From Flintibacter sp. KGMB00164 (GTDB taxonomy: Bacteria > Bacillota > Clostridia > Oscillospirales > Oscillospiraceae): 64,000 nt of DNA. Numbering within the stretch: the first letter of the stretch is position 1; each line of letters starts with the position of its first letter. Where the stretch lies: assembly GCF_008727735.1 (NCBI RefSeq), contig NZ_CP044227.1:1550001-1614000 (forward strand), in the 5' to 3' direction. Of this stretch, positions 17,473 through 25,322 are shown in pieces. Made by a program: the position numbers and the translations under genes. The notes beneath the pieces are model-generated. The model saw only the letters and a program-made list of their open reading frames with translations. It ran no database searches and was not told the origin of the DNA.

Positions 17473-18011
17473 TCAATCAGATTTTGGAATTTGGCATTCC
17501 TGGGGTGCATTTACAGGAAGGAAAGATTTGGGCCAGGCCCTATCCGTCCGGCTCAGCCCCGGTGCGTTGGAAAAGAGCCAGTTCTTCCGGCCCATCACAA
17601 AGGGCTTTATGCTGCGCTCGGCGCGGTTGTTAGAGAGCTCCAGCCTGCCGTCCTCCAAATAACGCACCAGACAGGGCCCCTGCTTCAGTCCCTGCCTCTT
17701 GCGGGCAGGAGCCTTTACCGCCACCTGCTTCGCCGTGGCATTCTTGGCCCTGTAGGCGTAGGCCTCTACCACATTTGCCATGATAGACAACTGGTCATCA
17801 GGCCCTCGTCGAGCTGCTCTGAGAATGCACCAAACTGCCACTTTTTTGCAAGACCAAGCTGCTCCAGAAACCATTGGTTTTGGAGCTTTAACTCAGTCAG
17901 TTGTGCCTGCTGAGAACCGTATTCTGCCCGTGAGATGGTCACCATTTCCGGGATATTTGCGGCAATATTCTTCTCATTTCCATGCGTAAATGATACCACA
18001 AAACAGAGCAA
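17473..18011 (-). pseudogene. IS66 transposase (TnpC) remnant
   Basis: Two frames that together give the two ends of an IS66 transposase. The N-terminal part has [19 protein letters not shown] and [13 protein letters not shown]; the C-terminal part has the hallmark [21 protein letters not shown]. The central catalytic region is deleted, the frame shifts near 17790 and the C-terminus is altered after GLSRTDRA. It cannot encode an active enzyme. Confidence 0.88.
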
Positions 18012-18039
18012 AAACCAATATTTTCAGTGCTTTTCGGCA

Positions 18040-18135
18040 TCAGATCACGTTCAGACCGGACACCGCCTTATTCGCCTTTGGCTGTTCGGTCTTCAGTCCC
18101 GCCATCAGCCAGCGGTACTGCTGGGATGTCAGGGC
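18040..18135 (-). pseudogene. IS66 TnpB C-terminal fragment
   Basis: About 31 codons with the pattern LTSQQYRWLMAGLKTEQPKA, which I read as the end of IS66 TnpB, in the expected place just before TnpC. It is fused in frame to the end of the truncated IS200 transposase upstream, so the junction marks a deletion. Confidence 0.6.
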
Positions 18136-18486
18136 CTTTCCTACTGTATCGACATAGTAGTCTCTACACCAAAAATGTCGATTCCCATACTTATACTTCA
18201 AATTTGCATGACGATCAAATATCATCAAACTACTTTTGCTCTTTAAGTAGCCCATGTACTGCGACACGCTCAAATGCGGCGGGATTGCTACCAGCATGTG
18301 TATATGATCTGGGCAACATTCCGCCGCTATGATTTCTACATGTTTTCTTTCACTCAATTCCCGCAGTATTTTTCCTACATCAGCCTTAATTTGCTTATAT
18401 ATTACTTGTCTCCTGTACTTTGGAGCGAATACTATGTGGTACTTGCAACACCATTTACTATGTGCTAAACTTTTTACGTCATCTAC
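18136..18486 (-). pseudogene. truncated IS200/IS605-type TnpA
   Basis: The frame matches the intact transposase at 58906-59382 from KYHIVFAPKYRR to YYVDTVG, including the HUH metal motif HIHML. It lacks the C-terminal part with the catalytic tyrosine, replaced by the IS66 TnpB tail. It also has no normal start codon: AGGAGG at 18494-18499 is followed by ATC GTC GTA at the start position. Inactive. Confidence 0.85.
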
Positions 18487-18630
18487 GACGATACCTCCTG
18501 TGTTTTATTTTGATGTGGTTGCCAAACCCACTTTCATCTTAACACAGGAGGTTTTCTTTATCTAACGATTATTTTTATCCACCCCCAGTTGAACACTTCT
18601 GAGGGAGAGACAGGAAACCGGAGGGCCGCT

Positions 18631-19884
18631 ATGAATGACTATGAATGTATCCTGCATCTTATTTTAGATTTGGGGACCGCTATGATTCAAAGCGGTGCAG
18701 AAACCCACCGCGTGGAGGACAGTTTGTACCGTCTGCTGGAGAGCTACGGTTTTGCTGAGTGCAACGTATGGGTGGTTCCCACCAATATTCAGGCAACAGT
18801 GATCGCGCCGGATGGGGTGTGCCTAACTCAGATCCGCCACATCCGCCGCAGCGGGATCGACTTTGCCGCTCTAGACGATCTAAACACTCTTTCCCGCCGG
18901 GCCTGCTCAGAAAGGCTGATACCTTCCGCATTTTCTGCCCAGCTGGCGGGAATTGTCAGGCGGTCCCGCCCAAGGGGGTGGATTTCATATCTAGCCGGAG
19001 CTTTGGCAGGCGGCGGTTTCGGTGTCTTTTTCAACTGTGACCCCGCAGACGCTGTCGCTGCAGTGTGTACCTCCCTCTTAGTCACCTTTCTCAGCCGGTA
19101 CATCAGCCAGCGGGAACACAATCCCCTGATCTCCAATTTTGTGATTGCGTTTATAGCAGAGCTTTTCATCCTCTTTTCTGTGTCCAATGGCTTGGGACAC
19201 CACGGGGGCTACGTGGCGGCAGGCGTCGTCATGCTGCTTATCAGTGCTCTGGGCACCACCAACGGGGTGCGGGATCTGATCGCGCTGGATACTCTTTCGG
19301 GCATCATGAATATCAGTCTCTCCCTGACCGGAGCTATGGGGATTGCCATGGGCATCGCCCTCCCCCTCCAGCTGTTGTCCCATCAGGAAATCAGCGATAT
19401 CATGATGCTCAACCCGGATATCAGGATACAACTGGCGGCTTGTACCATAGGCTGTCTGGGATTTTCCCTGTGGTTTAGGGTAAAACGCCGCCACATCCTT
19501 TGGTGCACGCTGGGGGCCTTCGTGACGTGGTTGGCATATGCCCTGTGTTTTCTCTGGCGCACCAGTAACTTCCAGGCCTCACTGGCAGGGGCTGTGGTTT
19601 GCGCACTTTTCTCCCAGATCATGGCCCGAGTAAACAAGGCACCCACCACTATTTTTCAGACCGTCTCTGTTTTCCCTGTGATCCCGGGCGCTGCCCTGTA
19701 CTACTGCATGTACGGCTTTGTCATTGGAGATTTCCGGTTTGCATGTGAAAATGGGTTCTCCCTGCTGCTTAGCTGCTTTGGGATCGTTCTGGGGTTCCTG
19801 CTGGTCCAGGTCATCAGCCGCTTTATATGGCCTGCAGCGGCTTTTAAAAGTGAAGCTTCGGGATGCAAACATTCTCTTTTCTAG
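18631..19884 (+). CDS. threonine/serine exporter family protein (ThrE-type)
   Basis: A 417-residue fused membrane protein. The N-terminal cytoplasmic DUF1212 region covers about residues 10-120 (SGAETHRVEDSL near 25 is the family signature), followed by about ten membrane segments including the DUF3815-type second half. Such proteins export threonine and serine or, in anaerobes, other small acids. ATG 18631 follows GGAGGGCC; an upstream in-frame ATG (18589) has no site. It lies alone between IS debris and the sigma-factor operon. Confidence 0.85.
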   Translation: MNDYECILHLILDLGTAMIQSGAETHRVEDSLYRLLESYGFAECNVWVVPTNIQATVIAPDGVCLTQIRHIRRSGIDFAALDDLNTLSRRACSERLIPSAFSAQLAGIVRRSRPRGWISYLAGALAGGGFGVFFNCDPADAVAAVCTSLLVTFLSRYISQREHNPLISNFVIAFIAELFILFSVSNGLGHHGGYVAAGVVMLLISALGTTNGVRDLIALDTLSGIMNISLSLTGAMGIAMGIALPLQLLSHQEISDIMMLNPDIRIQLAACTIGCLGFSLWFRVKRRHILWCTLGAFVTWLAYALCFLWRTSNFQASLAGAVVCALFSQIMARVNKAPTTIFQTVSVFPVIPGAALYYCMYGFVIGDFRFACENGFSLLLSCFGIVLGFLLVQVISRFIWPAAAFKSEASGCKHSLF

Positions 19885-20039
19885 CATCAGATTTAAGAAC
19901 AAATAAAGAGGAAATAAAAATCCGGGAAATTTCCTTGCTGCTGTCCCAGCCACGCCGCGGGCCGCAAAAAAATTGACCTGACTGCAACTATCCTGTTGGG
20001 TATGCAGTCTTACATAATGAAAGGAGGCCATTCACCTAT

Positions 20040-20552
20040 ATGCAGCTGCAAAAAGAAACCCACCCGTTGTCTGATTCAGCATTTTTATCGCTGCTTCAGG
20101 CCCGTAAAACTTCCTTCTACTGTGTGGCCTACGGATATGTAAAAAACGAGGAAGACGCCAAAGACATTGTCCAGGAGGCAGTTTGTAAAGCTTATATGGC
20201 AAAGGACAAACTCAAAGAGACAGCTAAGTTTTATCCCTGGTTTTACCGGATCCTGACCAATACCGCCATCGCCTTCCTGCGGCAGTCCTCCCGCACGATC
20301 TCGTGGGATGAGGAATTGTTACAGCTTCCTTCCAACGAGGACACCGACTGTCAGGATGACAAGCTGTGGATCCACGACTCCCTGAAGCGACTTGATGCCA
20401 AGTCCCGCACGGTGATCATTCTGAAAGTCTACGAAGGTATGAAGTTTTTTGAAATTGCCCAAATTCTGAACAAACCAGAAAGCACCGTGAAGTCCATGTA
20501 CTATCGCGGACTGCAATTTTTAAAAGAAAGGATGCAATGCAATGGAACGTGA
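20040..20552 (+). CDS. ECF-type RNA polymerase sigma factor
   Basis: A 170-residue sigma-70 family factor with region 2 (YVKNEEDAKDIVQEAVCKAY, about residues 34-53) and region 4 (FFEIAQILNKPESTVKSMYY, about 138-157). The start lies 11 bases after AAAGGAGG. The upstream bases 19980-20009 contain an inverted repeat GACTGCA/TGCAGTC around a GCAACT that could be an autoregulated -35 element. It overlaps the downstream membrane anti-sigma gene by 11 bases, the usual layout of SigV-like pairs. Confidence 0.92.
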   Translation: MQLQKETHPLSDSAFLSLLQARKTSFYCVAYGYVKNEEDAKDIVQEAVCKAYMAKDKLKETAKFYPWFYRILTNTAIAFLRQSSRTISWDEELLQLPSNEDTDCQDDKLWIHDSLKRLDAKSRTVIILKVYEGMKFFEIAQILNKPESTVKSMYYRGLQFLKERMQCNGT

Positions 20553-21669
20553 TCACCGTTTTTCTATTTCCATTCCGGATGATCTGGACGATGTGATTCT
20601 CAGAGGAATGAACCAAGGAAAGACCCGCGCGGCTCACCGCAGACGACTCAAGCGCACTGCGGCCTGTATCGCCTGCTCCTTTGCGCTGGTAGCAGGACTA
20701 TTTTTAGGCGGCGTCTACACTTCTCCTAGCTTTGCGGCCTCTGTGGAGCAGATACCTGTCCTGGGGCAGCTGGTGCATATTTTTCATAAAAACCAGCCCG
20801 TCGTGGAGGGCGGTACCCAGACAGAGGGCGGCACCGCCGCCATCACCATGGAGCGCACTGGCAGCACCGAGCAAATGCGCCTGACCTTCCAGCAGATGGA
20901 CGCTGCGCTTTATAAGGCTGAGTTTGCCTCCTATCCCAAAACCATCACCATCTCCCTTCCCGGTACGAGGGGCGTTGAAGTTCTCTCAGAGATTTCCCGC
21001 GCCAAAGATACCAGCCAGTATATCAAGTCGGTTTATCAGCTCCCCACCAGCACAGAGGATACCACGCTGATCCAGCTGGAACTGGAGTGTGACGCAGACG
21101 TGCAGATTGAGGAATACCGGGATCCCGGCAGTCTGGTGGTCCAGCTGTCTCCCACCGCCCCCCAGTTGGACACCATCTATTCCGTACGCACCTTGTCTTT
21201 TAACGCTCCATCCGTCCAAGACGCACTTTCGCCATACGCGGAGCAGGAACTCCGTCTCCTCCAGGATGACCATGGCTACTTCTTCGGAGAACTGGCCCAG
21301 TATCCCACCAGGGCTGAGGCGGAAGCCGCCAGTGCTTCCTTTGCCGGAGATGTCATTGTGGAAATGCGTACCGGAAACAATGTCCCCGTCTGCTTTGAGA
21401 CAATGGGTAGCTATCAAAGTAGCCAATTCCTGAATGAGTACTATCAGCTTCTGATCTCCGCTTCTTCCTCCGAACCTGTTCTTGACTTCCTGGACCAGCA
21501 TTTCGCTCAGGCCAGCACCGAAGAACAGAGCGTGATGCTAAAGGGCTTGGACGGACTGTTGCAAGATACCGATGAAAACGCCGACTGGGCACATATTGCC
21601 TCTTTCTATCACCTGGCGGGCCAGGAGGTCCCTGAGCATATTCAGCAGCGCCTGAGTGATCAAAAGTAA
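20542..21669 (+). CDS. membrane anti-sigma factor (DUF4179-like)
   Basis: A 375-residue protein with a short cytoplasmic N-terminus (about 38 residues with a basic RRRLKR end), one membrane segment (about residues 41-62) and a large extracytoplasmic region of about 300 residues. This architecture and its overlap with the sigma gene mark it as the cognate anti-sigma factor that holds the sigma factor at the membrane until a surface signal is sensed. The extracellular part shows no enzyme motif that I recognise. Confidence 0.82.
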   Translation: MERDHRFSISIPDDLDDVILRGMNQGKTRAAHRRRLKRTAACIACSFALVAGLFLGGVYTSPSFAASVEQIPVLGQLVHIFHKNQPVVEGGTQTEGGTAAITMERTGSTEQMRLTFQQMDAALYKAEFASYPKTITISLPGTRGVEVLSEISRAKDTSQYIKSVYQLPTSTEDTTLIQLELECDADVQIEEYRDPGSLVVQLSPTAPQLDTIYSVRTLSFNAPSVQDALSPYAEQELRLLQDDHGYFFGELAQYPTRAEAEAASASFAGDVIVEMRTGNNVPVCFETMGSYQSSQFLNEYYQLLISASSSEPVLDFLDQHFAQASTEEQSVMLKGLDGLLQDTDENADWAHIASFYHLAGQEVPEHIQQRLSDQK

Positions 21670-21710
21670 CTACGCCCCCCCTAAAGCACATTCTGCTGTT
21701 GGTATAAAAT

Positions 21711-21748
21711 GCGGCCCCTGGTTTCCACTCTTGAAAACCAGGGGCCGC
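21711..21748 (+). terminator. strong hairpin after the sigma/anti-sigma operon
   Basis: Perfect 14-bp stem GCGGCCCCTGGTTT with AAACCAGGGGCCGC, 10-base loop. No T-run follows directly, so termination may be weak or Rho-like. Confidence 0.6.
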
Positions 21749-21820
21749 ACTTCAATCTATATGTTCACGCTCTATACTTGGAATCTCTTTCTTCCCGGCG
21801 CTTTGGTTTCACACGGCACT

Positions 21821-21880
21821 GTCAAATCTCCCGGCGTATAAAAAGGCCGCCATCCCAGTGCACAGGCAATGAGATGGCGG
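21821..21880. repeat. IS66-like end sequence, copy B
   Basis: GTCAAATCTCCCGGC, then TATAAAAAGG and an inverted repeat like that at 17405-17466. No transposase gene lies next to it, so it is probably the terminus of a lost IS66 copy that cut into the hsdR remnant to its right. Confidence 0.55.
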
Positions 21881-22090
21881 GCGGTATTTGGCGCCGAATA
21901 GGCATGAAATAAACCAAATGCATATTTTAAGTCAGTATATGCCTTTTAATTTGACATGTCAACATAACGGTGGTACGGAGACGGAGCATGCCAGAGCGTA
22001 TCTGGAAAATCTGGGCAGGGCCCTTGCAAAATACAGCTCCAGCAAGAGTATGATTTTGTCTGCCACGATGTACCTGGCGTATATGAGCAC

Positions 22091-22639
22091 ATGAAAGTGG
22101 CCAGCCGCCTGGGGGAGGAAGTGGTAGGAGCCTTCGGCTCGGTGGAGTGGAAGGAGTCGGAGCTGGAAAACGACGACCTGAAAAACTACAAAGCCAAGGC
22201 GGAGTTCTATGTGCGCCAGCATCAGGACAACGCCGCCATTGCCAAGCTGCGTTCCAATGTTCCGCTGACGGCGGATGATGTGAAGGAACTGGAGACCATT
22301 CTCTGGAGTGAGGTAGGTACCAAGCAGGACTATGAGGCGGAGATCGGCCAGAAGCCCCTGGGGGAGTTCGTCTGGGAGATCGTGGGCATGGACATGAACG
22401 CCGCAAAAGAGGCCTTCGCCCAGTACTTAAACGACGTCAACCTGGACAGCCGACAAATCTACTTTGTCAATCAGATCGTGGAGTACATCGTCCACAACGG
22501 AGTGATGAAGGATCTGTCTGTGCTCCAGGAGCCGCCCTTTACTGATCAGGGCAGTATCGTGGAGATCTTCACCGACCTGTCCCTGTGGGCGGGGATCAAG
22601 GGTGTCATTGACCGGATCAATGCCAATGCGGCAGCGTAA
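22091..22639 (+). pseudogene. C-terminal remnant of type I restriction subunit HsdR
   Basis: About 180 codons matching the very C-terminus of HsdR (EcoEI_R_C region): NYKAKAEFYVRQHQDNAAI, LGEFVWEIVGMD, SRQIYFVNQIVEYIVHNG and DLSVLQEPPF. The nuclease and motor domains (about 800 residues) are missing and no hsdM or hsdS is nearby. The sequence before 22091 is out of frame and near an IS66 end. It is therefore a broken gene, though the frame has stayed open. Confidence 0.85.
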
Positions 22640-22661
22640 ACTTTGCGCCGAAGAAAACAAA

Positions 22662-22704
22662 AAAAGCCCTGCCGTTTATTGGAAAAATGAATGGCAGGGC
22701 TTTT
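22662..22704 (+). terminator. intrinsic terminator
   Basis: Stem AAAAGCCCTGCC with GGCAGGGCTTTT, extended by weaker pairs. It works in both directions and separates the hsdR remnant from the minus-strand gene at 22744. Confidence 0.85.
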
Positions 22705-22743
22705 CGATAACTTTATAAAAAAGGGATCATAAGAATGGACTTA

Positions 22744-23820
22744 TTACAAATCCCAAAGCTTTCTTCTCAGTTCCTCATCGGTCAATTGCCCACGCCCAGA
22801 TTGATCCAGTAGTTCCTGTGCTCTGGCCACAGCAGTATTCCACTCGTCCACGCTGATCTTCTTGCGGTTCTTCCTCTGCTTCAATCGGTTATAAGTGCGG
22901 TCATACTCCTGTTGAGCCGGAGTGCGGTTGGCTTTGCTTTGGGCCTCCTTCCGGTGAGCGCCCACTTTCCGGCAGGTGCGCTCCGTCTCGCCCGGGGCAA
23001 TGTTGTTGCAGTAACAGGTGTTATATCCTGCGGTCAGTAAAAAATACTTCCCGCAGTTATGGCAGCGGCGGGGTGCGTTGCCCACAGCCAGGCCCCGATA
23101 AAATTCCACCTGTAAGAAATCGAGCAGGCTCTGAAATGTAGTTTTCTCAGCCACAAAGATGCCGCCCTTCTGAGTGGGGTGCATCATGGGAACAAAGCTC
23201 ACTTCCACCGGAGTACTCTGTTCAAAGTTCTCGTGAAAATAGTGAGCGGCGATGGATACCATCTGGCCATAAAATTGGGAATATGCCTGGGCATAGGCTG
23301 CGCTGTTCCGCCGCTTCAACGGCTCAAAATAGTGTTCTGTCATCGTGGCAATCTGGTTCTGGAACATACGGATACCGTCTGTGAGGTGAGACAGGCCCTT
23401 TAAAAACTCCTGATACATGGCATAACCTTCTGTGCCGGGCGTCTGGATTTGTGTCCATTTATCCTCATCCGTCAGAAGGTGCTCCAGAGCATGATAGCTG
23501 CATACCTCATCCAGCTTCAGGTCCCGGTAGACCGGCAAAGTAAATACCACATCCCAGACAGCGTTCAGCTTCTCCTGCGCGGAAGCTGCGGCGCTGTCTG
23601 TTTTTTCTGTCAGAAGCCGCTGGGCCGCAGGCAAAAAATCCTGCACTCGATCGTCAATGGTATTTAAAATATCTTCGCTCAGGTTCATCATGTCCACACT
23701 GCACTGTCCAGTGGGAAAGTCCTTCTCCCCAACAAAGATCCGATCCCCATAGAAAAGTATCGTGAACTGGTCATAGGTATAGGTGTACGGAATAAAGATC
23801 TCTTTCATCTGCTCTTCCAT
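22744..23820 (-). CDS. DUF6076-like protein with Cys-rich motif
   Basis: A 358-residue soluble protein. A C-terminal cysteine cluster (RRCHNCGKYFL ... NTCYCNN ... ERTCRKVGA, about residues 260-295) looks like a zinc ribbon and is followed by a basic helical tail. Proteins like this, which I recall as DUF6076, often sit at the edge of mobile elements in gut Clostridia; function unknown. ATG 23820 follows GGAGGACATGAC and was preferred to an upstream start. It is divergent from the excisionase-like gene, so the intervening 150 bases probably hold promoters for both. Confidence 0.7.
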   Translation of the reverse strand: MEEQMKEIFIPYTYTYDQFTILFYGDRIFVGEKDFPTGQCSVDMMNLSEDILNTIDDRVQDFLPAAQRLLTEKTDSAAASAQEKLNAVWDVVFTLPVYRDLKLDEVCSYHALEHLLTDEDKWTQIQTPGTEGYAMYQEFLKGLSHLTDGIRMFQNQIATMTEHYFEPLKRRNSAAYAQAYSQFYGQMVSIAAHYFHENFEQSTPVEVSFVPMMHPTQKGGIFVAEKTTFQSLLDFLQVEFYRGLAVGNAPRRCHNCGKYFLLTAGYNTCYCNNIAPGETERTCRKVGAHRKEAQSKANRTPAQQEYDRTYNRLKQRKNRKKISVDEWNTAVARAQELLDQSGRGQLTDEELRRKLWDL

Positions 23821-23972
23821 GTCATGTCCTCCATGTTGTACCCGATCAAGATTTGGCGTTTTCCCAATCATTCCCAATTCTGTTGTATCAAGGGGGCGAT
23901 TCGTGATACCCTGTCGCCACAAAGCAAGCGTATCAGAGAAACCTATCTAAGTCAATCGGGAGGAGGATCACA

Positions 23973-24182
23973 ATGAAATTGTCACAGTACAAAAGCTACG
24001 ATGAGCTGCCGCTGTTCCTCAATTCAGAACTGGTAGCAAAAGTCCTTGGCGTCTCTCCATCCAGTGGGTATGAGCTGATGCACGAACCGGACTTCCCGGT
24101 GCTGCGTGTGGGCAGCCGCATGGTGGTGCCAAAAGAAAAATTCATTCAGTGGGTGGAAGCGCATACAGGAGGTGGGAAGTGA
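23973..24182 (+). CDS. excisionase-like HTH protein
   Basis: A 69-residue protein with the MerR-type/HTH_17 fold of excisionases: FLNSELVAKVLGVSPSSGYELM then FPVLRVGSRMVVPKEKFIQWV. It would bind element DNA and favour excision or act as a regulator. The start follows GGGAGGAGGATC. It overlaps the next gene by 4 bases (GTGA). Confidence 0.82.
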   Translation: MKLSQYKSYDELPLFLNSELVAKVLGVSPSSGYELMHEPDFPVLRVGSRMVVPKEKFIQWVEAHTGGGK

Positions 24183-24595
24183 AATACAGAGGAAACTTTT
24201 TCTCTCTGCCCAATGAGATCTTCCTCCTGGGCCTGAGCCCTGGCGAGCTGGCGGTGTACTGCTATCTGCGCCGGTGCGAAAATCAGAAGACGCACCAATG
24301 CTGGCCCAGCTACAAAACTATCGGGGACGCAGTAAGAATGTGCGAGAACACCGTGAGCAAGTACATCCAGAAGCTGATCGAGCGTGGACTCATTGCGGTG
24401 GAGCCCACCAAGGTAACAACCAAAGCGGGTGTAACACGCAACGGGACCTTGCAGTTCACTGTGCTTCCGCCTCAGGATGTGATCGCCCGACACTACGAGA
24501 GAGAGCTGGAAGAACTGGAGCTAGAAGCCGAGCAGCAGCGGCTCCAGAAAATCCTAACGAAGCAAAACCAGAACGACCCGTGTACCCCGCTGTGA
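24179..24595 (+). CDS. helix-turn-helix protein (HTH_36 type, replication/mobilization module)
   Basis: A 138-residue protein. GTG 24179 overlaps the previous stop and follows AGGAGGTGGG. Residues 15-80 form a winged helix (LSPGELAVYCYLRRC ... PSYKTIGDAVRMCENTVSKYI), as in HTH_36 replication-initiator N-termini, and the C-terminus is a charged coiled coil (about 100-125). Probably a regulator or initiator of the mobilizable element. Confidence 0.78.
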   Translation: MKYRGNFFSLPNEIFLLGLSPGELAVYCYLRRCENQKTHQCWPSYKTIGDAVRMCENTVSKYIQKLIERGLIAVEPTKVTTKAGVTRNGTLQFTVLPPQDVIARHYERELEELELEAEQQRLQKILTKQNQNDPCTPL

Positions 24596-24896
24596 GAGGC
24601 TGTGTGCCCGTCTTGGGAGCAGGGTAGAGGCCTGCCCCACAAAAATTTTCGAGGCGGATTTGGGCCGCTTTCGAAGGCTTTGCGGGGGACGAAAGAAAAA
24701 GCAGGATAAAGGCTAGGCGTCGTCCGCGACACCTTTGCCGATCACATCTGCCCGCAGTGCGGACAGTTACAGGGGTTCCGCAGGCGCTGAATGTGGGGTC
24801 AAAATCAGAGAAAAAACCGAATTCTGCGGTCGGTTTCCCGCAAGGCCTACTCTCACAAGAAAATAACAGGGGTCATTCCCCGGAAAGGAGATAGTT
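24596..24896. other. intergenic region before mobC, candidate oriT
   Basis: No gene. It contains an inverted repeat AAACCGA-N9-TCGGTTT (24814-24836) and a second short one CCGCA/TGCGG near 24755. A region of this size and position just upstream of mobC and the relaxase is where the transfer origin of MobP-type elements usually lies. No nick site can be named from sequence alone. Confidence 0.4.
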
Positions 24897-25322
24897 ATGA
24901 GCAAGAAAGAGAAATTTGCCCTCTATCTGACGCCGGAGAAGAAAGCCACTTTGGAACGGCGCTATACGGAAGATGGGAGCCGCAGTCTCACTGCGTTCAT
25001 CGAAAATGCCATCGACTTTTATCTGGACTATCTCAGCGCCAACAACGCTGGACTGTTTCTCCCAACCTCGGTTCAGTCCTACTTGGACGGGAGGCTGGAT
25101 CAATTTGAAAATCGCATGGCGTCACTGCTGTTCAAGCAGGCGGTGGAGTTGGACATGGGCATGAGTACCCTAGCTGACTGCGTCAACCTGGACGAGGAGT
25201 ATCTGCGCCGCCGTCGTGCCAACAGCATCGCCAATGTGAAGCGCACCAACGGCAGGCTGCGGTTCGAACAGATCGCAAGAGACTCCTACGAGGATGGGAG
25301 TGATGATGCATGGCAAGACTGA
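24897..25322 (+). CDS. mobilization accessory protein (MobC-like)
   Basis: A 141-residue basic-acidic protein with an N-terminal ribbon-helix-helix-like start (KFALYLTPEKKATLERRY ... SLTAFIENAIDFYL). Such proteins bind oriT and help the relaxase. It starts after GGAAAGGAGATAG and overlaps the relaxase gene by 13 bases, so the pair is coupled. Confidence 0.78.
   Translation: MSKKEKFALYLTPEKKATLERRYTEDGSRSLTAFIENAIDFYLDYLSANNAGLFLPTSVQSYLDGRLDQFENRMASLLFKQAVELDMGMSTLADCVNLDEEYLRRRRANSIANVKRTNGRLRFEQIARDSYEDGSDDAWQD

Noticed and set aside
22091-22639. Intact standalone protein rather than an hsdR fragment
   Set aside because: The sequence matches only the extreme C-terminal domain of HsdR, with no partner genes and an IS end just upstream.
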